Assembly (NCBI GenBank): GCA_021432605.1
Contig: MU271146.1
Coordinates: 2,480,001-2,544,000 of the forward strand
DNA: 64,000 bases
Direction: 5' to 3'
Origin: Coniochaeta sp. PMI_546
Taxonomy: Eukaryota; Ascomycota; Sordariomycetes; Coniochaetales; Coniochaetaceae
Position 1 is the stretch's first letter. Each line of letters starts with the position of its first letter. The notes below the pieces were generated by a model, which ran no database searches, was not told the DNA's origin, and saw only the letters and a list, made by a program, of their open reading frames with translations. The position numbers and the translations under genes were made by a program. Shown here piece after piece: positions 35,213-45,510 of the stretch.

Positions 35213-36957
35213 CTACTTACACGAAGAGATGTCAAGCACCAACAAGGTCGTCGACAAGGCTGGCAATGACGGTACGGACAATTTGCCGCCAGTCAGCGTC
35301 CACCCATTGCTCCCTCCCCAGGGCACACTCGCAATCTTCTTGACCTTCTTAGGCAGAGATACAGTCACAGTCTGATTGACATCGACACTCGCCCCATTGA
35401 CAACACTAACCAACATCTTCTTACCCACGACCCAGTAAGCAGCATCAATCTCCGGGACACTGACGGTAATAGCATGCGGTGTATCACCCCCTACCACAAA
35501 GTCGACCACGGGCGAAACAGTCAACACCTTGGCCAACTCTCCATGAGCACGACCTAGTATATCACTCGCCGGCCACACCCAGGAAATAATGCCCTTCGCC
35601 CCATGATTGACAGCTAACAAGACCATAACCCACTCTTCCTCGGGAGTCGGATCGCGCGCCCAGTATCCCTCCCCGTGGAAGCTCTGCGGGTTATGGAACT
35701 TTGTCTTGGGCCAGAGGTTGAGCCACTTCTCGTACCTGCTCAGATCATCCAGTCTGTCCGGCACATCCCAGACGCCTCCCTGGCAGTTGTCACACCCGCA
35801 GTCTCCCAGTGTGGTGTTACACGCCGTCCCCCACTTGGAGAAGGTCGAATTGATGCCGATGGGGTAGACGTCTTCCATGATGATGTCGGCGCCGGCGGTG
35901 TACGGGCCGAAGTAGTAGTCCTGGCAGTTCAGCACGACGGCGACGGGGTGGTAGGGGTCCAGCTCGTGGAGGACGGCCTGCGCGTCCGTGGGCGCGGAGA
36001 AGGGGTCCTGCCAGCCGTCGGGCTCGTCGGCGGACCAGTAGGCGAAGATCGCTTCGGCGTCGCGGGCGGCGAGGGCTTGCTCGCGCACGTAGGTCAGGTT
36101 CTTGTACCCTTCGCGCAGGTCGTACATGAATTTGAGGTCTATCTTGTCCATGTAGTTCAGCGCAGGGGCGCCGTCGCGGTAGATGGTCAAGGGAGTCATG
36201 GCGTTTAGGCCCAGACCGGCATAGTGATCTATAGCGCTGGTGTCGGTGGCGGTGACGTTGGCGAGGAAGCCGTCGTAGGAGGCGTAAAAGCCGTAGGGGA
36301 AGAGGGGCTGGAAGGTTTGGTGAGAAGCGGGGTTGGAGAGGAAAAGACCGCCGTTGAGGTTGTCGATCCTGGTGACGCTGCCGGCGGATTTGGATGGGAG
36401 GTAGAGCAGTGTGCTGTTGGCCGTCCAGGTTGGGTCGTCGCCTTCTGGACCGCCTGAGAGGGTCACTTGGACAGGGTCTGGGCTGGGTGTCAGACGGGAG
36501 AGGTCGAAGGTGAAGATTCTGCCCGTCGAGTTGATAGGCACTAGGTTCTTGACTAGGACATTCTCATTTCCAACGAGGCTGATTGAGAAGGCTAGCTTCT
36601 TCGAGCTTCCTGTTGTTGTGCTGGGCCATGCCTTGCCGAAGTACTGCGACAGAGGCGCGTTGACAATGAACTCGCCTTCCTTCTCGCTGTCCAAGTACAA
36701 GCTGTACCGCGGCATGAACTGCACGTTAAGCAATGGAGGTCCGTCTACGGGTGATGGTGGCAGTGTCTGGCCGCCCGGATCGAATGCTGGGAAACTGTGC
36801 TGTGTTAGTGACTTTTTCTTCAAACCGGGGTGTATCAGACATCTCACCCAGCTTGATAGACCTTCCCACACCATCGATCCCACTCAGGATGATTACCCGT
36901 CTGCTGCCCACGGACACCGGCCACTGCCAACAGGCCGAGTCCCAGAAACCCAAGCAT
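35213..36957 (-). CDS. Secreted glycosidase-like TIM-barrel protein, uncharacterised
   Basis: Exons 36957-36848 and 36794-35213 are joined over a 53-bp intron (GTGAGA donor, CACAG acceptor). The CDS is 1692 nt, 563 residues. A signal peptide covers about 1-17 (MLGFLGLGLLAVAGVRG), followed by RWCGKVYQAGFPAFDPGG. Residues about 60-180 look like a beta-sandwich and about 190-450 like a glycoside-hydrolase barrel. Acidic segments AYWSADEPDGW, DIIMEDVYP and FHGEGYW could hold catalytic carboxylates. A C-terminal beta domain ends near SLPALSTTLLVLDISS. N-glycosylation sequons are frequent (NLT, NVT, NST, NTT). I cannot place it in a numbered glycosidase family; the enzymatic role is inferred from fold-like pattern only. 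Confidence 0.82.
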
Positions 36958-37721
36958 ACTGTCCGGCGTAGTGGCAAGAACAGCGAGTCGTGGCCGTTCA
37001 TCATCAATGAGAATGCGGGGAGGTCGAAGCTTATATTGTCACCCGGGCACAAAGGTACTATCATGATCGGCGAGTTTAAGTGTAACGTTTTCTTCAATTA
37101 GCCTCGAAAGCCGGGGAAGAAGTAGCATTCTCATGCGGTACAACCTATATGTACAAGGTTCGCGCTTATCAAGAGCACCGAATGAGGCAAGTCCTCAAAC
37201 CGCCGGATATAAGCTGCCGTGCCATTCTCTATCGCACTTCCTCAAGGTGATGTGAAGAGATGACGGATTTCCGTCGAAAGCAAGCGAAGAATGTAAGAGC
37301 ATGACAACTTGACAAGCACGACAAGCACGACAAGCACGACAAGCCCTGCGATCAGATGCGAAGGGACACTGTATGACGATATGCTGTTTTGTTGACCACC
37401 ATGGTACGTTGTGTTAATATTGTAGCTCGGGATACACAGACATACCAGCTTTGTTCACGATCGATCTCGAGGCATTGCAGGTATCAATCTTTACTTCCAT
37501 TTTCCTTATCGAGTCGATGCCAACTCGACCCGTACACCAGTTTTTCTGGTGGTATCATATTGCGTGCTATGCACAAACGCAAATGCCATGAATTACAAGC
37601 AGTCCTTTCCTTGAACGCCATATCGCCTTTCTTAGTAGCAGAAGAAACCTTCCAAACCACCAACACCTAGACCGATGCGCAAAGAAACAGTCACAAACAC
37701 TCCGAGAACGTACGGCACCCT
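36958..37721. other. Intergenic between glycosidase-like and fibrillarin genes
   Basis: This is the promoter side of the glycosidase-like gene and the 3' flank of fibrillarin. It contains a small tandem repeat listed separately and no gene. Confidence 0.55.
37311..37343 (+). repeat. Tandem repeat, 9-base unit gacaagcac, about 3.7 copies
   Basis: Three exact units and a partial fourth lie in the intergenic gap. It is a minisatellite-like slip repeat with no function evident. Confidence 0.85.
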
Positions 37722-39222
37722 CTATTTCTTGTCGGGAGAGGGCATGTAGATGGCCGAAACCATAGCGTGGTCACGCTCGTATGGCTCTGCAGTAGCGTTA
37801 GTTTATCCCTACTAAGATACGAATGAGATAGCCAGTGATTTACGTACCAAGAGTGAGCTGTTCGGTCGGCTTGAACTTCTCCTCACGGAGCTTCTGGACC
37901 TCGGACGCGAAGACCTTCTCGGCGGGCTGTGTGCTGTCGATACAGTTGGCCTTGATTGAGATGAGCATGCCACCGCCCTGCTTAAGGTACATCTTGGCGT
38001 TGATAGCGACAATACGGGCCTGATCGGGTTGGGCGACATCAGCGAAGATGACGTCGACCATAGGCATGAGCATGCGGTACTTGAGAGGATGACGGGCATC
38101 CTCGACAATAGGGACGACGTTGGTGCGGCGCGTGGCCATGTTGATGAGATCGCGACCGGAACGGTGAGAGAACTCGACGGCGAAGACTTGACCAGTAGGA
38201 CCGACAATATCGGAAACGTGAGAGACGGATGTGCCGGAGGCCGCACCGAGATAGAGGACCTTGGAGCCGGGCTTCATGTAGATGGTCTCGAGACCGCCCA
38301 GAATACCAGCGGCGAGCTTGGAGCGGAAGGGGTTCCAGATGCGGTACTCAGTCTTTGTAGTCGTAGGGTTGCCGTCCTCGCCCTTGCCCGAGTTCTCGAT
38401 AACAACACGCTTCTCGCCGTAGACGGACTCGCCAGGGCACAGATTCTTGGTAGCAAGAAGATCCTCCTTGCCGCCGCGGGTAACGAAAACGCCCTCATGA
38501 CGATGGGGCTCCTGGAAAAGGCCAGTCAGCGATTCGATCTCCAGCATCTTATGACCGCGTCCAGCAGGTACTTACGACAATCATCTTCTTTCCGCCAGCA
38601 GCACCGCCTCCACGGCCTCCGCCACGACCTCCACGGTCTCCTCCACGACCTCCACGGCCGCCGCCGCGGGGGCCGCCGCGACCACCGCCACGACCACCGC
38701 GATCGCCGAAACCGCCACGGCCTGATTTGAAGTGTTCCATTAGCGCCTCGATGAATGCAAGAAGAAGGATAACGAGAGCAACAACAGCAGCGACGGCAAA
38801 GGCAAAAAGGAGCTCAGGAAGGGGGAGAAACGGCATGTTCCCGCGTTGAGACATCTTGAGAGGCTCAGGAAGGCTCTTGAGATATGGGCAGTGTAGAGGC
38901 GTGTTTCTTGGGTCGTTCTGAGAGGTGTGGTGAAGGTTCGAGCGTGGAGGAGGCACAGACGTGTCTTGGGAACCGAGAAGCTCTCATCACCACCTTAAGC
39001 CAGAACCACCTGCGCGCCACTCCGTCCCGTTTAGGATAAGAGCGAACGATGCGATCGACCCCTCGCTGTCGACCTGGTGTTTTTGTTCAGAGAGAAATTC
39101 ACAAGCTGCTTACCTCCACCACGGCCTCCTCCTCGGCCACCGCGATCACCACCTCCCCGACCACCGAAGCCACCACGGCCACCACCGCGTGCGCCGCCGC
39201 GACCACCGCGCTCAAAGGCCAT
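37722..39222 (-). CDS. NOP1: Fibrillarin, box C/D snoRNP 2'-O-methyltransferase
   Basis: Four exons: 39222-39114, 38721-38576, 38511-37848 and 37786-37722, with introns of 392, 64 and 61 bp. The CDS is 984 nt, 327 residues. The N-terminus is the GAR domain (RGG and GGR repeats, about residues 5-80), split by intron 1. The methyltransferase domain carries the SAM loop [13 protein letters not shown] and [14 protein letters not shown]. The last small exon gives [16 protein letters not shown], the expected fibrillarin end. It methylates rRNA in the nucleolus, guided by box C/D RNAs, and also histone H2A glutamine in yeast. It is divergent from the uL22 gene. Intron 1 is unusually long for this locus and contains an in-frame alternative start (see findings). 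Confidence 0.98.
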
Positions 39223-39868
39223 TTTGTCTGGGTGAAAGGGTGAGAAGATGTATAAGTGACGCGGATTGTGCGATCTCGACTACTATGCGAGATTGGTTAC
39301 GATGTTCGGCACAGTTGGCGATGTTGAGCGTACAAGGCGTCGGCGTCCTCTATGAATTTTCTGAGCTCAAGCTTTCAGTAAAAATTTCCTAGCTCCATAT
39401 TTTCTCGAAGCAGGGGCACGGACGTTCAATGTCGCCGCTAGTACACTTTAACATGGCCCATCTTTGGCGGTTTCGGTCCTACCATTTATCCGGCGTGAAT
39501 GTCCCCAGCAGACTGCTTAACCAATCACGGATCAATGCACGAAATATCATCAACCATTGTCAATTGTAACAGCACGAAAAGACTTTGAACACAAAATCAT
39601 AACAGAACAGTAAGTCTTTCATCTATCATCTCTGGTGTTTCGGAGTCTTTGCAGAATCTCGTAAGTCTGAACCAAGTCCAAATTGCTTTGCGGTGTTGCG
39701 GATTTCGAGGTGACTAGGGCTGCCCAACCCTAAAACTTCCCGGAAAAATTAGCGAAACCCAAGTCGGTCCAGTTAGGCTGGGGCCGAGCAAAAAGTTGAA
39801 CACTCAATACTGACACCGCCAGAGCACATCCACACACGTCGAGTCCATCTTCACAACAATCAGTCAAG
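39223..39868. promoter_or_regulatory. Shared divergent promoter of fibrillarin and uL22
   Basis: This 646-bp region lies between the two ATGs. It includes AACCCTAAAA at 39726-39735, a telomere-repeat-like box known from ribosomal-protein promoters in fungi (Tbf1-type site). Coordinated expression of the two ribosome-biogenesis genes is a reasonable inference. Confidence 0.6.
39726..39735 (+). promoter_or_regulatory. Telobox-like AACCCTAAAA element
   Basis: It lies 134 bases upstream of the uL22 ATG. The sequence matches the AACCCTAA box associated with ribosomal protein genes. No other strong core element was picked out. Confidence 0.45.
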
Positions 39869-40837
39869 ATGGTAAGTGCTGCATTCTTGAAACCCGTCAA
39901 TTTGTCGCAGGAATCGCTATTTCGATTTCGACCCAATCGAGAATGACTCCCGTCGCCGTTCCTGCGCGCAGATTCGACTAGAACGACGACGACCATGATG
40001 GAAATTGCGAAGACTGACATGTGCCTCAACGACTAGGTCCGATACGCTGCCACCGAGATCCAACCGGCGAAGTCGGCCCGCGCCCGCGGTGCCTACCTCC
40101 GCGTCTCCTTCAAGAACACCCGCGAGACCGCTCAGGCCATCAACGGATGGAAGCTCCAGCGCGCCGTTAAGTTCCTCGAGAACGTCCAGGAGCACAAGGA
40201 GGCCGTCCCCATGCGCCGGTACGCCGGTAGCATCGGCCGCACCGCTCAAGGTACGAAATAATCACGAACTTGCTCGATCTGGTTTTTTGTGTTGGAGGCG
40301 ATGTGGGAGGGACACAGGACCATGCAGGTCATGGTAGAGGGGACACGAGACGGATTGTGGAAAACCAACGAGGACCGAGTGACTTATGGTCCATCTCATG
40401 GAGGATACAATACTGATTCGATGTTCGAACAATAGGCAAGGCCTGGGGTGTCTCCCGCGCCCGGTGGCCCGTGAAGTCGGCCGAGTTCCTTCTCGGTCTC
40501 CTCAAGAACGCCGAGTCCAACGCCGATGCCAAGGGTCTCGACACCAGCAACCTGATCGTCAAGCACATCCAGGTCAACCAGGCTCCCAAGCAGCGCCGCC
40601 GCACATACCGTGCCCACGGTCGTGTAAGTTTTGACGTTCACGGATGCGGAAGGTCTCATGTCCGAGTACTGACGTGCTGTACAGATCAACCCCTACATGT
40701 CGAACCCCTGCCACATCGAGCTGATCCTTACGGAAGGTGACGAGGTTGTTCAGAAGTCGGAGGCTGTTGCTGGCCGTGAGCACCTCTCATCGAGGCAGCG
40801 TGGTGCTCGTGTGCGCCGGGCTATCACTGCCGCTTAG
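39869..40837 (+). CDS. RPL17: Large-subunit ribosomal protein uL22 (eukaryotic L17)
   Basis: Four exons: 39869-39871, 40037-40250, 40436-40623 and 40685-40837, with introns of 165, 185 and 61 bp. The first coding exon is the ATG alone, a frequent arrangement in ribosomal-protein genes. The CDS is 558 nt, 185 residues. The product begins [20 protein letters not shown] and contains [19 protein letters not shown] and the long beta-hairpin with [20 protein letters not shown]. That hairpin lines the exit tunnel in the ribosome. The end, [15 protein letters not shown], is basic. An AATAAA polyadenylation signal follows at 40973. Confidence 0.98.
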
Positions 40838-41775
40838 ATGGTTTAAGGGGACTGGACTGGACTGGACGGAACTGTTGATGGCTTGGCTTTCTTACGGATA
40901 CGGTGTACGTGAGCATGGCATTTCATGGGTTTGGCTTGACTTCACAAAAAGGAATCGGGCCAAGATACACTCAATAAATCATTGAGAAACCAACAGAGGC
41001 TGGAGGCTATGTTCATATCAAGCGTGACACATCACCTGGACCCAGAAGGGATACCAGACCTAGAGGACTCTCAGGGCATCAGCAATCCGTGTTGAAGACA
41101 AAATGGCTGCTGTGAGACTCGTGTGACCTAGATGCGTTGTTGAGTGATATCCGGGTGTTACGTGCAGTCCCAGCAGCCAGACTAGCAATATTCTGCATGC
41201 CATGGACAAACTAGAAATGTGAGATGAGCTAGTGACAAATGATAAGGCTTGATATCAGATCAAGTAGCAGCCAGTGTGGCCGTCTCTCACCAGAAAGATC
41301 GCTCGTGGACAACAGTAAACGAAGTGTGTGCCGTATGGGTTCCGACACACATAGGCTTTCCATAAGCAACTTCAAAGGCGCATAGCTCACACAACCATTC
41401 TCTCGGCAGGCTTTGACATTGAACATCAACGTCACTTGAAATACTCAGGCAACTTACCAGAATTGCATGAAGACTCCCGTTTAGGTTGTGATTTTGAGCT
41501 TTCACAGCACAAGGGACATCTTGACTCGGTGTACGCCACGCTAAAAAGCCCCCCACTTGGCAGGCTGTGGCTGGAGACTACTCGAGCCACAAGCAAATCT
41601 CGGCCAGGGCCAGGAAAATTTTTGGAGCTTCCCTAGGAGATCTCAGAGCTTTGGAAGAAAAGCCTTTGGCAACCCAACGCGTCTTCTCAGCCGTCCTGCG
41701 CATTTCAGTCGCATTCCACAATACCCAGGTCGCTGAGATTCTTTCCATATAATAAAGAAGACGCATACAGCCAAC
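40838..41775. other. Intergenic between RPL17 and CBF5
   Basis: It holds the RPL17 3' region and the CBF5 promoter. Frames here have no motif and no RNA gene was recognised. Confidence 0.5.
40973..40978 (+). terminator. AATAAA polyadenylation signal of RPL17
   Basis: The canonical hexamer lies 136 bases past the stop codon. Fungal genes often use weaker signals, so the exact cleavage site is open. Confidence 0.5.
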
Positions 41776-43429
41776 ATGTCGGTCGCAAAGCGCACCGAGG
41801 ACGAGTATTCCATCAAGCCCCAGGCTACCACGCCGGCGCTCGACACGAGCAATTGGCCGCTCCTGCTCAAGAACTATGAGAAGCGTATGGCTCACCTTGC
41901 TCCTGTTTCTTACTATATGGTCTGACAGGAAAGAATACTCCGGCTGACCTTGCTCTTCCTCTTCTAGTCCTTGTCCGAACGGGCCACTTCACTCCCATCC
42001 CGAACGGCTCTTCTCCTCTGAAGAGGGACATCAAGTCCTACATTTCCAGCGGTGTCATCAACCTAGACAAGCCCTCGAACCCATCGAGTCACGAAGTCGT
42101 TGCTTGGGTCAAGCGCATTCTCCGGTACGGATCCGTGAAAATTTTGCTTCGAGAGAGAGAGAGAGAGAGAGCAGCGCATTTACTGACATGAATTTTCAGA
42201 TGTGAAAAGACTGGACACAGCGGAACGCTTGATCCCAAGGTTACGGGATGTCTGATTGTGTGTATCGATCGCGCGACCCGTCTCGTCAAGTCGCAGCAGG
42301 GAGCCGGTAAAGAATACGTTGCCGTCATCCGCTTCCACGACACAGTCCCTGGCGGTGAGGCCGCCTTTGCCAAGGCCCTCGAGACCCTGACCGGCGCTCT
42401 GTTCCAACGTCCGCCTCTGATCTCGGCTGTCAAGCGACAGCTGCGTATCCGCAGCATCTACGAGTCGAAGCTGATCGAGTTCGACAACGATCGCCACCTT
42501 GGTGTTTTCTGGGTCAGCTGCGAGGCGGGTACCTACATCCGTACGCTATGCGTGCATCTGGGTCTGCTTCTTGGAGTGGGCGCTCACATGCAGGAGCTTC
42601 GTCGTGTCCGCAGTGGAGCTATGGATGAGACCAAGGGCCTGGTCACTTTGCACGATGTGTTGGACGCGCAGTGGATGTTGGATAACCAGAACGACGAGTC
42701 GTTCCTGCGCAAGGTTATTTCTCCTCTCGAGACCCTACTTGTTGGCTACAAGAGGCTGGTCGTCAAGGACAGCGCCGTAAACGCTGTCTGCTATGGTGCC
42801 AAGCTTATGCTTCCTGGCCTGCTTCGATATGGTACGTTCACTCGTCCACTGGTCACACTTTTCAGCTACTAATTCTCTTTGCAGAGGCTGGTATTGAGCA
42901 TCACGAGGAGGTTGTTCTGATGACGACCAAGGGTGAGGCCATTGCCCTCGGTATTGCACAGATGTCGACGCTTGAGATGTCTACCTGTGATCACGGTGTC
43001 GTAGCCAAGGTCAAGCGTTGCATCATGGAGCGCGATCTTTACCCCCGCAGATGGGGTCTGGGCCCCGTTGCTCTGGAAAAGAAGAAGATGAAGGCAGATG
43101 GAAAGCTGGACAAGTTTGGCCGACCCAACGAGGCAACGCCCTCCAAGTGGACCTCTGGTTACCAGGACTACAGCGCGGCTGGCCAGCAGGCTATTGAAGC
43201 CCCTCCCGCCCAGACAGAGGGAGAGCCCATGGCCGTTGAGCCGACCGAGGCGCCCACTCCGGCTAAGAAGACCGAGGAGGCTGGTGCCGAGGAGAAGGAC
43301 GCGAAGCGCAAGAAGAAGCATGACGGCGAGACACCGGAGGAGAAGGCGGAGCGGAAACGGAGGAAGAAGGAGAAGAAGGCTGCCAAGAAGGCCGCTGGCG
43401 GAAAGGACGATGGCTCTGATAGCGACTGA
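41776..43429 (+). CDS. CBF5: Dyskerin/Cbf5, box H/ACA pseudouridine synthase
   Basis: Exons 41776-41884, 41968-42124, 42200-42831 and 42885-43429 have introns of 83, 75 and 53 bp. The CDS is 1443 nt, 480 residues. The dyskerin-like N-terminus runs into the TruB catalytic domain with Asp100 in [12 protein letters not shown], then the segment [22 protein letters not shown] domain follows at about 275-350 ([19 protein letters not shown], then [11 protein letters not shown]). The C-terminal tail carries many K-rich and E-rich repeats ([25 protein letters not shown]), as in fungal Cbf5. It isomerises uridines in rRNA in the nucleolus as part of the H/ACA particle with Nop10, Nhp2 and Gar1. No fusion or truncation is seen. 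Confidence 0.98.
42151..42171 (+). repeat. (GA)10 microsatellite in CBF5 intron 2
   Basis: A perfect dinucleotide run sits inside the 75-bp intron, close to its branch region. It could vary between strains and serve as a marker. Confidence 0.9.
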
Positions 43430-44382
43430 TGCCCTCCTCGCTTTTCGCATTTACTCACTTCTTCGAGTCGTCTTGGGTAGGCGTTCGTGTTGTACACCTG
43501 TCTATAGGATTGGGAAAATGGGGGCGTTTTTAGGGTTTGGGCCTTGCATTGCTTCAGCATCGAGTAGAGTACTACGAGTCAGGAGGGAGCTGAAATACCA
43601 TTCGTGCTAACTGCGTTCATGTCGGCTTGCCATACTCTACTCACAATCCAACCCAAACACGGGGCGTCCTTTTTGATATGGCAAGTCATTATCTCGGCAC
43701 CGTATGTATACTTGAGGTGCAGTTCCATATTCCATTTAGCCCCTGCCCGAATTAGCCCACGCACATCTGTCCGTCCGAGGCTGTGATGGGCAAGAAAAAG
43801 GGTCTCAGTAAGGATCCTCATGCAGTTCGGCATGCCATAGTACCAGACGGACGGTCTTGCGGCAAGTCACGTTTCTTATCCGTCCTCGACCACGTACGAC
43901 CTCGGATGAATACCGAGAGGCAAGGCCTTCTGTAACAGCCAAGGATCATTCCAAAAAGTTCTGTGGTTTGAAAATATGTGTGTAGAGCTTGCTTCTCAGC
44001 ATTCCTTCAAAGCTACTTGGGCATAGAACCTCTATTCCGTTCGCATGACTGTCTCTGCCGTAGGTGGATTAGTTGAGGTTCATTGAGCTAGCCATCATGT
44101 TCACATGAGTTGGAAATCTCGTTGATCGTCTGGAGTCACCAATCGGAAAGCGTTAATGCGTCTTATGATTCAAGTTTGCAGCGACACCTCAGTTAACAGT
44201 CCCGACACCAAATTTCTCCTGGTGATCACTGCCTCGGTCAAGGGTCTGACAGTCTATCCCGTCTCGTTGAATGTCTGTCGTGTTGTTATCCAGTTGAGAC
44301 TGCCAAGCTACTCTCTACGATGGTAGATGCCATTCTTTCTCTTTACGTGGCCCTGACTTCGATCTAATGTGACACAGAAACG
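43430..44382. other. Intergenic, nothing recognised
   Basis: CBF5 3' flank and GH43 promoter. A TTTTAGGGTTTGGG word near 43530 resembles a telobox on the minus strand but lies past the CBF5 stop. No gene was seen. Confidence 0.5.
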
Positions 44383-45510
44383 ATGAGACCGTTGTGGCAT
44401 GCTACCACCGGACTACTCACCTGTCTCCTCAACCGCAGAGCATGGTGCTGCGCCCTCCCCGAGCTACCCTCGGCACATCCACACCATTACCCCGAGCTCC
44501 AACAAACACTTCTCGAAAGCCCAACAGGAGAAGACTTGGACATATCCGTCCAAATCACCCTCTTGTCGCCCATACTACCACTCAACTTCCCCGACCCGTC
44601 GATGCTCCACGACGCAGACGGAACCTGGTATGCCTTCGCAACAGCCGGGAACGGCAGGCAAATCCAAGCCGCCACCGCACCCTCAGCATCGGGACCATGG
44701 ACCTACCTCCAAGATGTGAGCGTCCTCCCCGACACAGGACCTTGGACAACAGGACAAAACACCTGGGCTCCCGACGTCCGACGCATCAGAGAAGGGCGGT
44801 ACGTGATGTACTACAGCGGACAGCGCCGGCCGCTCTACTCGGACACGGGGGACCTGCTGGCTTCGCATTACTGTCTGGGTGTGGCCGTGTCTGCGTCGCC
44901 TCTCGGTCCGTACGAGGCTGCCGAGGAGCCGTGGGCCTGTGCAGAGGAGGAGGGCGGGATAATCGACCCCTCGGGCTTCCTGGACTCGGTCACGGGGAGG
45001 CGGTACGTGGTGTACAAGATTGACGGGAACAGCATCGGGCACGGCGGGAGCTGCGGGAACGGGGTGGCGCCGCTGGTGCCGACGCCGATTGTGCTGCAGG
45101 AGGTGGATGCTGGTGACGGGGTCACGCGGATTGGAGAGGCGGTGGTGATTTTGGATAGGGAGGAGATGGACGGGCCGCTGGTTGAGGCGCCTAGTTTGGC
45201 GTACCTGGGAGGAGATGCGGGAGGGGAAGGGAGATATGTTCTTTTCTATTCAAGTCATTGTTGGATCGAAGGGGGGTATAACGTCAACTATGCTACGGCG
45301 GAGAGTGTCTCGGGTCCGTACCGCAAGAGCAGACATAATCCGCTGTTGCAGACGGGCGACTTTGGACTGACGGCGCCGGGAGGTGCAACGGTTGTTGAGA
45401 GTGAGGACAGGCTTGTCTTCCATGCTAACTGTGCGGAGGGAAGGTGTATGTTTGAGGCTGATTATTCGGTCGACCTGGCAGAGGTCACCACAGGATGGAG
45501 CGGTGAGTAG
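44383..45510 (+). CDS. Glycoside hydrolase family 43-like enzyme
   Basis: As a single frame it encodes 375 residues. The five-bladed propeller signature is visible: the first carboxylate in NFPDPSMLHDADGTWYAFAT (about residue 70-73), the second in IIDPSGF, and the general acid Glu in PLVEAPSL. WAPDVR is another family block. The family includes arabinanases, arabinofuranosidases and beta-xylosidases acting on plant cell-wall arabinan and xylan. The N-terminus is a poor signal peptide (MRPLWHATTGLLTCLLNRRAWCC is too polar at its end), so the true first exon may lie upstream or be mis-modelled. At the 3' end a GTGAGT donor at 45503 and a TTTTTTTCAG acceptor ending 45558 would extend the product to a stop at 45590 with a different short tail. 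Confidence 0.85.
   Translation: MRPLWHATTGLLTCLLNRRAWCCALPELPSAHPHHYPELQQTLLESPTGEDLDISVQITLLSPILPLNFPDPSMLHDADGTWYAFATAGNGRQIQAATAPSASGPWTYLQDVSVLPDTGPWTTGQNTWAPDVRRIREGRYVMYYSGQRRPLYSDTGDLLASHYCLGVAVSASPLGPYEAAEEPWACAEEEGGIIDPSGFLDSVTGRRYVVYKIDGNSIGHGGSCGNGVAPLVPTPIVLQEVDAGDGVTRIGEAVVILDREEMDGPLVEAPSLAYLGGDAGGEGRYVLFYSSHCWIEGGYNVNYATAESVSGPYRKSRHNPLLQTGDFGLTAPGGATVVESEDRLVFHANCAEGRCMFEADYSVDLAEVTTGWSGE

Noticed and set aside
38865-38990. Possible box C/D snoRNA in fibrillarin intron 1 (GTGATGA at 38984-38990 and CTGA at 38865-38868, minus strand).
   Set aside because: The boxes are about 125 bases apart, no terminal stem is visible, and no C'/D' pair or guide region could be seen.
39990-40020. 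ATGATGG and CTGA words in RPL17 intron 1, suggesting a small snoRNA.
   Set aside because: The words are only about 15 bases apart, too close for a C/D RNA.
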